A stretch of DNA of 64,000 nucleotides, from assembly GCA_009780135.1 (NCBI GenBank), contig WRAP01000002.1, positions 69,840 through 133,839 on the forward strand, written 5' to 3'. The DNA comes from Bacillota bacterium. Its GTDB lineage: Bacteria; Bacillota; Clostridia; Christensenellales; Pumilibacteraceae. This document shows, piece after piece, positions 50,681 through 58,812 of the stretch. A program made the position numbers and the translations under genes. Position 1 is the first letter of the stretch. Each line of letters begins with the position of its first letter. The notes under the pieces are model-generated. The model saw only the letters and a list, made by a program, of their open reading frames with translations. It was not told the DNA's origin and made no database searches.

Positions 50681-52000
50681 ATGAAAAACGGAATAAAAAA
50701 ACATAATATAGCAATAATGGGGCTTGGTGTTGTTGGGGGTGGCACTTATGATATTCTTTTAAGACAAAAGGATATGATTTGTCGCACTCACGGGGTGGAG
50801 ATAAATGTTGTTAAGATTTTAGATAAAAATAAAAACGAACTTATCAAAAAAGGCATTCCTAAAGAAATTGCTTGCGACAGCATAGACGATATTTTATCGG
50901 ACAAGTCTATCGAGTTGGTTGTCGAGACTATCGGTGGCATAAGTCCTGCTAAAGATTTTATTCTAAAATGTCTTAATAAAGGCAAAAGCATTGTAACTGC
51001 TAATAAAGAGCTTTTAGCAAAGCACGGTGCTGAGTTAGAGTCTGTAGCGGAAAAGTCAGGGGTTTCGCTTTATTTTGAAGCGGCGGTGGCTGGCGGTATT
51101 CCTATTATTAAGGTGTTAGAGCATAGTATGCAGGCGAATAATCTTCAATATATAATGGGTATTGTAAACGGTACTACTAACTATATATTAACTAAAATGA
51201 CCGAAGAGGGTAGAGCATATGGCGATGTCCTTAAGAAAGCACAGGAGCTTGGTTTTGCTGAAGCCGACCCGACCAGCGATATTGATGGATTTGATAGTGT
51301 TTATAAGTTGAGTATTTTGGCAAGTTTGGCTTTTCATACAGCTGTTGACTACACAAAGATTTATCGAGAGGGAATTTCAAGGATTACAGCTTCCGATATA
51401 GAAAATGCTAGAAATCTAGGTTTTGTTATAAAGTTGTTAGCTATAGGTAAGCGAGTGCATAATGAAAAAGTAGGAAACGCACTCTTGGGCGTCCCGCAAA
51501 TAGAAGTGCGTGTTCATCCGTGCTTTGTGCCGATTGAACATCCGCTGGCTTCGGTGCGTAACGAGTTTAATGCAGTATTTCTAAAAGGCGACAGCGTAGA
51601 TGATATTATGCTATACGGTAGAGGTGCGGGTAGTTTGCCAACGGCAAGTGCTATTGTTAGTGACATCATAGACGCAACTAAGCAATGCAATCCGCCCAAC
51701 TATGAAGTGTTTTCGCCAAAAACTTCAAAAACAACTATAACTGATAACTTTACCTCAAGCTATTACTTAGCATTATCAGTAGAGGACAAGCCTGGTGCGT
51801 TGGCTTCGATTACACAAGTTTTCGGAAAAACCAGCGTTTCAATTTCGCAGCTTATTCAACAAAAGGCTAAGGACGGCTTTGCAAATTTAGTATTTTTAAC
51901 TCATCCGTCCAAAGAGTTTTCTATGGTGGAAGCGGTTAAGCAAATTAAAAATATCAAAGAGATTAAATCTGTAGACAGTTTAATTAGGGTACTTGCATAA
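50681..52000 (+). CDS. hom: Homoserine dehydrogenase
   Basis: Hom reduces aspartate semialdehyde to homoserine on the way to threonine and methionine. The nucleotide motif is MGLGVVGGGTYDILL. VVETIGGISPAKDFI, VTANKELLAKHG, GIVNGTTNYILTKM and GFAEADPTSDIDGFDSVYKLSILA (catalytic Lys) are canonical. A C-terminal ACT domain (YYLALSVEDKPGALASITQVF) provides feedback control. VHNEKVGNALLGVPQIEVRVHP is longer than in relatives, and its DNA is a palindromic element shared with aroC. Confidence 0.96.
   Translation: MKNGIKKHNIAIMGLGVVGGGTYDILLRQKDMICRTHGVEINVVKILDKNKNELIKKGIPKEIACDSIDDILSDKSIELVVETIGGISPAKDFILKCLNKGKSIVTANKELLAKHGAELESVAEKSGVSLYFEAAVAGGIPIIKVLEHSMQANNLQYIMGIVNGTTNYILTKMTEEGRAYGDVLKKAQELGFAEADPTSDIDGFDSVYKLSILASLAFHTAVDYTKIYREGISRITASDIENARNLGFVIKLLAIGKRVHNEKVGNALLGVPQIEVRVHPCFVPIEHPLASVRNEFNAVFLKGDSVDDIMLYGRGAGSLPTASAIVSDIIDATKQCNPPNYEVFSPKTSKTTITDNFTSSYYLALSVEDKPGALASITQVFGKTSVSISQLIQQKAKDGFANLVFLTHPSKEFSMVEAVKQIKNIKEIKSVDSLIRVLA
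51470..51501 (+). repeat. In-frame palindromic element inside hom
   Basis: GTAGGAAACGCAC and GGGCGTCCCGCAAAT match the aroC copy base for base over most of their length, in the same orientation and reading frame, encoding VGNALLGVPQ. Confidence 0.75.
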
Positions 52001-52200
52001 ATTGGCTTAGCCCTACTAATACTAAAGAAGTAATGTCATATGTAATGTTATATTAAGTAAAAAGCAAAATGTAAAAAGTGTTGGCTTATAAACTATTTAA
52101 ATTAGTATTACTAAGATAAACTCGAACTAGATGCTTTTTAACTTTATATCTTTTACTTTAAGATTTTTTCAAAATTTTTTCAAAAAATCCAAAATAATGT
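52001..52200. repeat. Intergenic region with a long inverted-repeat element
   Basis: Between hom and the surface protein there are 383 bp without a gene. A left arm AAGTAAAAAGCAAAATGTAA (from 52055) pairs with CTTTTTAACTTTATATC followed by TTTTACTTTAA (to 52161). The core has TTATAAACTATTTAAATTAG, like the other word-repeat elements. The remainder is the promoter and a long AT-rich leader. Confidence 0.55.
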
Positions 52201-52229
52201 TTGACATTCAAATTGCACATATATATACT
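52201..52229 (+). promoter_or_regulatory. Promoter of the large surface protein gene
   Basis: A perfect TTGACA and TATACT are separated by 17 bp. The leader is about 150 nt long, and AGGAG lies 13 bp before the ATG. Confidence 0.7.
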
Positions 52230-52383
52230 TAATCAGTACGCAAAAATTTGCCACACAAACTAAGGTAAAAAATCGTACAGTTTTTGTATAATATAACGAG
52301 ATTTAATAAAAAATATAGTTATATAGTTAAAGCGTAAAAATAGAAGAACGCTTTATTCACACACAGGAGATAATATATAAAAA

Positions 52384-55300
52384 ATGAAAAAGCACGCACG
52401 AATCTTAAGTTTACTAGTAGCCTTAGCACTAAGCTTCACACTTCTTATAGGTGGTGGAATTATGCCAGTGTTTGGTTTAGCGGTAGGCGAATCCGAAATT
52501 GTAACGCAAACAGAAAGCCGTTTTGAAATACCTAGAGATGTAACTTACGGTCAAACTAGAACTCTACAAACAGGTGGAGCACACCGTCTTGTAGTAACGG
52601 CACCAAACGGTGCAGAAACTGTTATTACTGGAGCTTCTCAACCATTCCATTTTGTTCAAGTTGGGGTATTTAGAATGGAGTTCTTTGCTGAAGGTAGCGA
52701 AAGGCCAATTTATGTATCTAATGTTCCGGTAAGAGCAGATGGCGAATTTACACTAAGAGTAGATTATAATGGTGCTAGAATTCCAACAGTAACCGATATA
52801 AATAGGTCGTTTACACTTCCCAACGCTGTTCTTTGGTATCAAACTGAAGATATGGACGAAATGGAAGAGTTTAGTGACGCTGAGATAAATGTTAGAATTT
52901 ACGGACCTGCTTTCCCAGGTGGACAAAACTTTGCGACAGATGCTTCAGTTACTCTTAATACAATCGGTGCTTATACTATAGTTTATAGAGCGACTATTCC
53001 AGGTAGCACGACTCAAAACTTTAGTCAAACTTTCACAGTTAGAGTGCAACGCAGCATAAATGTAGCTGATATGCCAGCTCCTCGTATGACTGTTGTTGGT
53101 GTTCCTACGACTGCCAGTCTTAATGCTAGAGTAAACTTGCCTATTGCTAATGCGACAGACCTATATGACGAAAATGTCCATGTAGAAATTACTGTAACAG
53201 ACCCTGATGGTAATTCAGTTAACCAAGTAGAAGTTGATACCCGTACAGGCTTTGCTGTTAGATCATTAGCTGATACACCAGTGCGTTTTGATAATGTTTG
53301 GACTATGTATTTCCACCCAATGATGGTAGGTACTTATATTGTTAGTTATCGAGCGATAAACGATTTTGGTATTACTAGTACTATAAATACATTTAATATA
53401 GATGTTCAAGACCGTACTGCTCCAACACTAGTATATATAAACGAAAGTGCTATTCCGTCTAGATGGGGTAGAGAGGTTGCTAGACGCAACCCAGAGTATC
53501 AAGATCCTAATGCTGTCCCTCCTTCTAGAGATACAGCTCATAGAGATTTAGAAGGCGATGAGATGTACATCACAGTTCCGTGGCCAGAATTTATTGATAA
53601 CGGCGGTCATTTTAATGATCAGGGTGTGTGGATAGATAATATGCATGCAACTCAGGGTGTTAGATTTGAAATTCGTGATACAGTTAATAATAATGTAGTA
53701 ATAAGATTTAATAACATTTACGACCGAGCTGATACAGCTACTGCAGGTAACGCATTTACATTTAATCCTGCTATCCAATCACAAGGGTTATATAATCCGG
53801 GTAGCACTGCAACACCAGAAAGAGTTCGTTTTTGGGCACCTTTAAGAGAAGGTGAAACTGCTAGTGCAGAAAGAATAGCAAGTGGTATAGGAGCAGAGGG
53901 TGGATTTAGATTTAATTTTGCTCATTATGTAGATACAGCTATAGAACATGTAGCAACTCTTACTGACTGGTCTCAATTTTTTGGTAACTTTACTTTCCAA
54001 TTTCAAGCAAGAGATGAGCGTCATAACATCACAACTCGTACTTTCGATGTAGACCTACAAGATAGATTCGAAGACACAACTCTTCCAACCATTGATATTG
54101 AAACAACCCGTGCTATGCACATTCCTACAAATCTTAACCGTGTTACAGTTCCTAACATTATAGGTGTAGACTCTCAAGCGACTAGATTAAATACAAATTT
54201 CAGGCTAGCTATTGTAAATCAACAAGGCGAACCAACAGATTGGATTTATGTAAGAGCTAACGAAAGACTTAGAGTAGTTAGAAGCACAGTTGGCACAGAG
54301 GATAGAGTTTATTTAGAAAACGCAGATTATAGAACAATTCGAGATAATCCCGGACCTGCACCATTATTTGACCGCACCGGCACATTAAATATTACAAACG
54401 CTACCGAACTTACTCTTATAGCAGAAGCTACTGACTATGTTGGTAATGTTAGAGAAGAAAGAGAAACTATTCGTCTTGTGTTAGGCGACAACTTTGCTCC
54501 GGAATTAGGTCTTGCTTTAACAGCTACAGCTGCTACTCATAGAGCAACAAGCGAAGTTCTTAACTTTGCTGGCTTAAGAGAAGGTCAATTAGAGCGTGGT
54601 TCTAACGGCTTAATCAACTTAGGTGGATTTGCTGTGACAGGTGTTCCTAATGATTACCGTAATTTTGTAGGCTTTGAAATGCGTTTAACAGACGAGCGTG
54701 GTAGAGTGGTTCCTATTACTCAAGTAAAATCATTCTTCATTAACAGCAGTGCTTATACTGGTGCAGATTTAGAGCCTGCTACTCGCAGAACTTATACTTA
54801 CGGTGAAAACCAAGGCGAATATATGAGAAACCCTAGAGATAACAGTTTTGTTTACGAGGGCGGTATCGGTATGATAGTTGTTCAAGATATAGAAGTTAGA
54901 TTAACTGAGGGTGAGTATTTATTAAGCATTAGAGCATTTGATGTTAACGGTGGTTCAGTTGCTGCGGCTTTATCTATAAATATTGAAGGAAGAGAAGGAC
55001 CTGGAGACGGTAATATAGTAGTAAGTAGTGCTTCTCAGCCTATACCTACAGTTGGTAATATAAATCAATCTTATATCCTAAGGCATGAGCGTGGTTTTCA
55101 TGCTCCGTCTGATATAGACCCAGCTCGTACATTCATGGTGCGTCGCATTCAAAATGCTACTCATTTCTCATTAATGGGCTCAGAATTTACAGCTCATGCA
55201 CCTGCTAGCGTAATCTTTAACGAAGGTGTTTTCTATCGTCGTGGCGAAGGTACAGATGTGGTTCGTGGCTTTAGACCTATTGACGCTGTCCCATATACAT

Positions 55301-56145
55301 TTGTAGCAAGCGACAGTGCACAAGTAGAATTCTCACTTCAAGGTTTTATGCCAGTTCATGCCCGTCGTCAATTTGATTCTACTCCTGCAGCTAGAGCAAT
55401 TGATGCTAACTGGGTAAACATTCCTAGAATGATTGCTCATAACGGTAATCACAATGCGACTGTAACAATCAATGTAGTAGACCCTAATGGTAGCCGTTTA
55501 ACGGTAGGTACAGCAGTTACATCGAATCTACAACGCAGAGAGGATGGTTCTTACCGTTTCTGGCCAGGTGTAGATGGCTATTACACTATAACATTTACAG
55601 CAAATGTAGGTACTCAAAGTGCTACTAGTGACCCATTTAGAGTTCGTATTGGTAATCTTGTACCTGTAGAATTTACTATAACTGGCGGACATACAGGATA
55701 TGCTTTAAATGATTCATTCTCATTTAACGAGATGATAGTTCGTAGCGATTGGAATCAAGCTATTGAAGGAAATCCTTCAATTAACGATATTAGGTTTATA
55801 AAACGCCTTATTCAACCGGGTGGAGCAGTGTATGAAATTAACGAAGTTGGTATGATAACTCGTAACGGAGAAGTGTATCGTACAAACCGCACAAATACAA
55901 TTGCTAATCAAGACGATGGTTTCTTATTATCTCAAACTGGCACATATCGTGTAGAATATATCACAATAGACGAGCAAGGTAATGAATACATTATCGCTCA
56001 TGAATTTACGATAAATGCAGATCCTATAAGAATTCCATGGCCTGTACAAATATTTGCTTGGGTTGCGAGTGTTTTAATTATTGCTGTAGCTATATTTGTA
56101 ATTGTGTATATTATTCGTTTCCGTCGTAGAAGAATTAAAAACTAA
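52384..56145 (+). CDS. Large secreted, membrane-anchored surface protein with Ig-like repeats
   Basis: The 1253-residue protein starts with a clear signal peptide (MKKHARILSLLVALALSFTL, cleavage near VFGLA). The body is beta-rich with recurring Ig/cadherin-like modules whose ends read YTIVYRATIPG, YIVSYRAINDFG, YTITFTANVG and YRVEYITIDEQG, separated by DRTAPTL- or DTTLPTI-type linkers. It ends in one TM helix (WPVQIFAWVASVLIIAVAIF) and RFRRRRIKN. There is no LPXTG motif, so anchoring is by the TM segment. Probably an envelope or adhesion protein, transcribed alone with its own promoter and terminator. No family name can be given. Confidence 0.75.
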   Translation: MKKHARILSLLVALALSFTLLIGGGIMPVFGLAVGESEIVTQTESRFEIPRDVTYGQTRTLQTGGAHRLVVTAPNGAETVITGASQPFHFVQVGVFRMEFFAEGSERPIYVSNVPVRADGEFTLRVDYNGARIPTVTDINRSFTLPNAVLWYQTEDMDEMEEFSDAEINVRIYGPAFPGGQNFATDASVTLNTIGAYTIVYRATIPGSTTQNFSQTFTVRVQRSINVADMPAPRMTVVGVPTTASLNARVNLPIANATDLYDENVHVEITVTDPDGNSVNQVEVDTRTGFAVRSLADTPVRFDNVWTMYFHPMMVGTYIVSYRAINDFGITSTINTFNIDVQDRTAPTLVYINESAIPSRWGREVARRNPEYQDPNAVPPSRDTAHRDLEGDEMYITVPWPEFIDNGGHFNDQGVWIDNMHATQGVRFEIRDTVNNNVVIRFNNIYDRADTATAGNAFTFNPAIQSQGLYNPGSTATPERVRFWAPLREGETASAERIASGIGAEGGFRFNFAHYVDTAIEHVATLTDWSQFFGNFTFQFQARDERHNITTRTFDVDLQDRFEDTTLPTIDIETTRAMHIPTNLNRVTVPNIIGVDSQATRLNTNFRLAIVNQQGEPTDWIYVRANERLRVVRSTVGTEDRVYLENADYRTIRDNPGPAPLFDRTGTLNITNATELTLIAEATDYVGNVREERETIRLVLGDNFAPELGLALTATAATHRATSEVLNFAGLREGQLERGSNGLINLGGFAVTGVPNDYRNFVGFEMRLTDERGRVVPITQVKSFFINSSAYTGADLEPATRRTYTYGENQGEYMRNPRDNSFVYEGGIGMIVVQDIEVRLTEGEYLLSIRAFDVNGGSVAAALSINIEGREGPGDGNIVVSSASQPIPTVGNINQSYILRHERGFHAPSDIDPARTFMVRRIQNATHFSLMGSEFTAHAPASVIFNEGVFYRRGEGTDVVRGFRPIDAVPYTFVASDSAQVEFSLQGFMPVHARRQFDSTPAARAIDANWVNIPRMIAHNGNHNATVTINVVDPNGSRLTVGTAVTSNLQRREDGSYRFWPGVDGYYTITFTANVGTQSATSDPFRVRIGNLVPVEFTITGGHTGYALNDSFSFNEMIVRSDWNQAIEGNPSINDIRFIKRLIQPGGAVYEINEVGMITRNGEVYRTNRTNTIANQDDGFLLSQTGTYRVEYITIDEQGNEYIIAHEFTINADPIRIPWPVQIFAWVASVLIIAVAIFVIVYIIRFRRRRIKN

Positions 56146-56219
56146 TACTAAATTAAGATTATGCTTGTAATGTGTGTTCGCTAGAGAAAATTTAGTTCAA
56201 TCAACAACTTAAATTTATT

Positions 56220-56257
56220 ACAAAAGCGGTTATCTTTATGGCAATCGCTTTTGTTTT
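56220..56257 (+). terminator. Terminator after the surface protein gene
   Basis: ACAAAAGCGGTT pairs with AATCGCTTTTGT (one G-U pair) around an 11-nt loop, followed by TTT. Confidence 0.8.
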
Positions 56258-56345
56258 AGATTAAGGAATTATTTTGATTTGAAAATTCAAATAGTGTCGA
56301 ATATAGGAGCAAGGTTTTACTGCTCGAGCTTTAAAAAATAACAAT

Positions 56346-57932
56346 ATGAAAAAAAATAACAATTTAATAAACAAATCATTGTCTCCGCCAATCTTAGATA
56401 AGCAACAAGTAATATACCGAGAAGTGTGGGCAAGCCCTAGTAAGTTGCCCAAATTTATAGCACTATTAGAGGCAAGCCCCAGTTTTACAAGAATTGAATA
56501 TCAACCAATAACAGAAACTTCTACAGTCGAAAGGTTTATATACGAATATATAAAAGATGAGAATAAAACAAGAGCGATAATAGCATTTGATACAAAATCA
56601 CATAAGCTATCGTTTAATTCAAAAGCAAAAATAGTAAAAATCCTACAAGATATGTTTGGCTCTTTTAAGAGTAATGGTACGCAACTGCAGATATCAGAAC
56701 CCCCGATAATAGCACCGATACAACCAATAGAACTGATTCTAAAAGTAGAGCAAGTAGCAAAAGAGCAAAAGATCCAACCAGTATCAAAGCTAGAAAATAT
56801 AAAACCGAACAACAATACTAAATTTCAAAATCGCTTTTCATCTAGTGTCCCAAGCGACAAAGGCAAATATGATTCAAGTTTTCAAGTGGAAAACACAAGA
56901 AAGCTAAAAATTTCAGATAAGGTAAAAGACAAATTTGAATTTGTCAGCCTTAAATCAATCCGTAAGGATTTTAGTAAAGAAACAAAACAGCAATTTATAT
57001 CAAACAAACCTACAGGGGCGAATCAAACTCGGCCAGTTTTGCCAAAGCAACAAACTCAAACGCAAATATTTTTAGGGGCGACTATTAGTGGTCAAAACTT
57101 TAATGGCAAAAAACAAGATAATGCAACCAAAATAACCATAGGAACTACTAGTTCTCATAAAAACCATAATAAACAATCTACATTAAACACCACTCCTATA
57201 GGAGTGGATATCGGTTATCCGCAAAATAATAATAAAAATATTGTAGAAAATTCAATTGTAGAGGCATCTACTAATCGTCTAAATATTAAAAAAAATGAAA
57301 TTCAAGAAGCAAAAACCTTAATTTTATCAAATCCTAAAGCCCAAACAAAAACTACCCCTCCAACATTACCTAAAACTCAATCCACAACCCCTAGCTCCTC
57401 ACCTCTAACCCACAAAACGCCACAACGCCCAAAGTTTCAACTTGTTGCACTTAATAAACTTAAAAAACTAATTCCTAACGCATTTGATTACTTATCCGAA
57501 CAAACAAAGACAGATTTAGCAAACTCACTTACCGATATATATAATAATCGCCTTCGTTTAACAGATTATTCGGTGTTGCTTGTGCCATCGTATCGTGCTT
57601 TAGAGCGACTAATTTTCGACTTGCAATCTTCAAAAGGCATATCCACAAAAATGATAGGTCAGGCATACGAAAAAAACGAAAAAGGCGAATATCGTTTAAA
57701 AAGTGGTTACATAAAAAAAATCAATAGTATTGTTTATAATGAAGTTATGAGTGCTTTATACACCGAATATTTTATTCAACGACACGCTGTAACACACTCG
57801 GATAACTTAGACCAAACTAGCGGTCGTGTTGTTCGTAACATTACCGATGCCCAAAAAACTTTTACCAATCTACTTGATATAATCAACTACAACTGCAAAA
57901 AACTCCAAGAAATTGGTTTTAGTGTACTTTAA
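56346..57932 (+). CDS. RnlA-like HEPN ribonuclease toxin with long linker
   Basis: The C-terminal 160 residues resemble the RnlA/RNase LS toxin family: LTDYSVLLVPSYRALERLIFDL, then KMIGQAYEKNEKGEYRLKSG, then YFIQRHAVTHSDN with the HEPN RNase motif RxxxxH, and a final helix (RVVRNITDAQKTFTNLLDII). Residues 18-103 (VWASPSKLPKFIALL ... SFNSKAKIVKILQDMFG) could be the N-terminal TBP-like repeat. In between lie about 260 low-complexity Gln/Asn/Lys/Thr residues, much longer than in RnlA (about 357 total), whose DNA contains several palindromes. The stop codon overlaps the next ATG (TAATG), as in toxin-antitoxin pairs. Confidence 0.6.
   Translation: MKKNNNLINKSLSPPILDKQQVIYREVWASPSKLPKFIALLEASPSFTRIEYQPITETSTVERFIYEYIKDENKTRAIIAFDTKSHKLSFNSKAKIVKILQDMFGSFKSNGTQLQISEPPIIAPIQPIELILKVEQVAKEQKIQPVSKLENIKPNNNTKFQNRFSSSVPSDKGKYDSSFQVENTRKLKISDKVKDKFEFVSLKSIRKDFSKETKQQFISNKPTGANQTRPVLPKQQTQTQIFLGATISGQNFNGKKQDNATKITIGTTSSHKNHNKQSTLNTTPIGVDIGYPQNNNKNIVENSIVEASTNRLNIKKNEIQEAKTLILSNPKAQTKTTPPTLPKTQSTTPSSSPLTHKTPQRPKFQLVALNKLKKLIPNAFDYLSEQTKTDLANSLTDIYNNRLRLTDYSVLLVPSYRALERLIFDLQSSKGISTKMIGQAYEKNEKGEYRLKSGYIKKINSIVYNEVMSALYTEYFIQRHAVTHSDNLDQTSGRVVRNITDAQKTFTNLLDIINYNCKKLQEIGFSVL
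57071..57098 (+). repeat. Decayed palindromic element in the toxin linker
   Basis: TTAGGGGCGACTATTAGTGG matches the intergenic copy at 42778 (TAGGGGCG, ACTATTAGT). It is read in frame as FLGATISGQ. A second GGGGCG...CGGCC copy lies at 57010-57036, and a perfect 18-bp palindrome, CCACTCCTATAGGAGTGG, at 57190-57207. Confidence 0.5.
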
Positions 57933-58810
57933 TGAATAACTACAGTAATAATATAAACCCAGATACATTAGATAAAGCAGAAGTTTTGCGTTTGTATAAC
58001 TTACAAAAGCCGAGTATTTATAAAACGGTTGATAATTCTCGTGATAAAAATGATAAATGATTTACAATTTTCGCAGATTGCAAATCTCAAGGAAAAATCG
58101 TAATAAAAATAGCAAAAAATTCATTTTCAACCTTAGAACGAGTATCAGCTTGGGCAAAGTTAATAGAAGATTATAATAAATTAGGTATTTATACACCAAG
58201 CTTTTTATTTAATAAAAATGGAAAGTACGGGGGAATGGTTGGAGGATACTGTGTTTGGGCTAAGGAATTTTCAAAGTATTTGCATAATGAATTTGATGCT
58301 CTTGGACCACACGATCCTGCTAATGCAGGTGCAAAAATATACGAGACACTCAGTAATGAATTTAATATAGCAGATGGTTTTAGGCAAACGACAAAGGGTA
58401 GATGTAGCGGTAATATAAAAATCAATCAAAATTTAGACAAAATTTTGATTGATCCTAGTAATGCTTTTAGTTTCAATTTACCTGTTATTTCAAGAACACT
58501 AGTAAATCAAGTAGTGGTAGAATACTATGTGTTAGAACCTCAAGAAGAAAATTTTGAAACTGTTACAGTAAATAGGCGTAATTGTAGGTTTGAATTAGAT
58601 GAAAAAGGCAATGAAGCAAAAACATTTATAGCAACTTTAAAACTAGAAAAAATTTATAACAGAATAGGAAGAGTCACTATAGATACAGAAATAAATTCTC
58701 GTAATCCAGTGAGTATTATTAAACTATTGTCAGTAACGGCGAATAGTTTAGAAATTAAATTTGAAGACGAGTATGATAATTGGGATGAGATAGAAATAAG
58801 AATTAATTAG
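57932..58810 (+). pseudogene. Gene coupled to the RnlA-like toxin, interrupted by an in-frame TGA
   Basis: Starting at the ATG that overlaps the toxin stop, the frame runs for 42 codons, meets TGA at 58058-58060 and then continues in the same frame to 58810; the ORF track shows only the last 191 codons. Reading the TGA as Trp gives NDKWFTIFADC, which suggests a TGG to TGA nonsense change. Residues after it (KIVIKIAKNSFSTLERVSAWAKLI, YCVWAKEFSKYL) resemble the N-lobe of phosphotransferase-like kinases. The C-terminal 120 residues look beta-rich. If a kinase-like antitoxin or modifier, it may be inactive now. A short hairpin directly follows the TGA. Confidence 0.55.
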
Positions 58811-58812
58811 TT

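Noticed and set aside
58058-58060. Genetic code with TGA as Trp
   Set aside because: TGA ends other intact genes in the window, for example the gene ending at 2715 and the methyltransferase ending at 49966.
58058-58086. Selenocysteine insertion at TGA because a hairpin follows
   Set aside because: The residue sits in a NDK-x-FTIF context without redox motif, the stem is short and AT-rich, and Trp replacement explains the sequence better. Kept only as an alternative in the findings.
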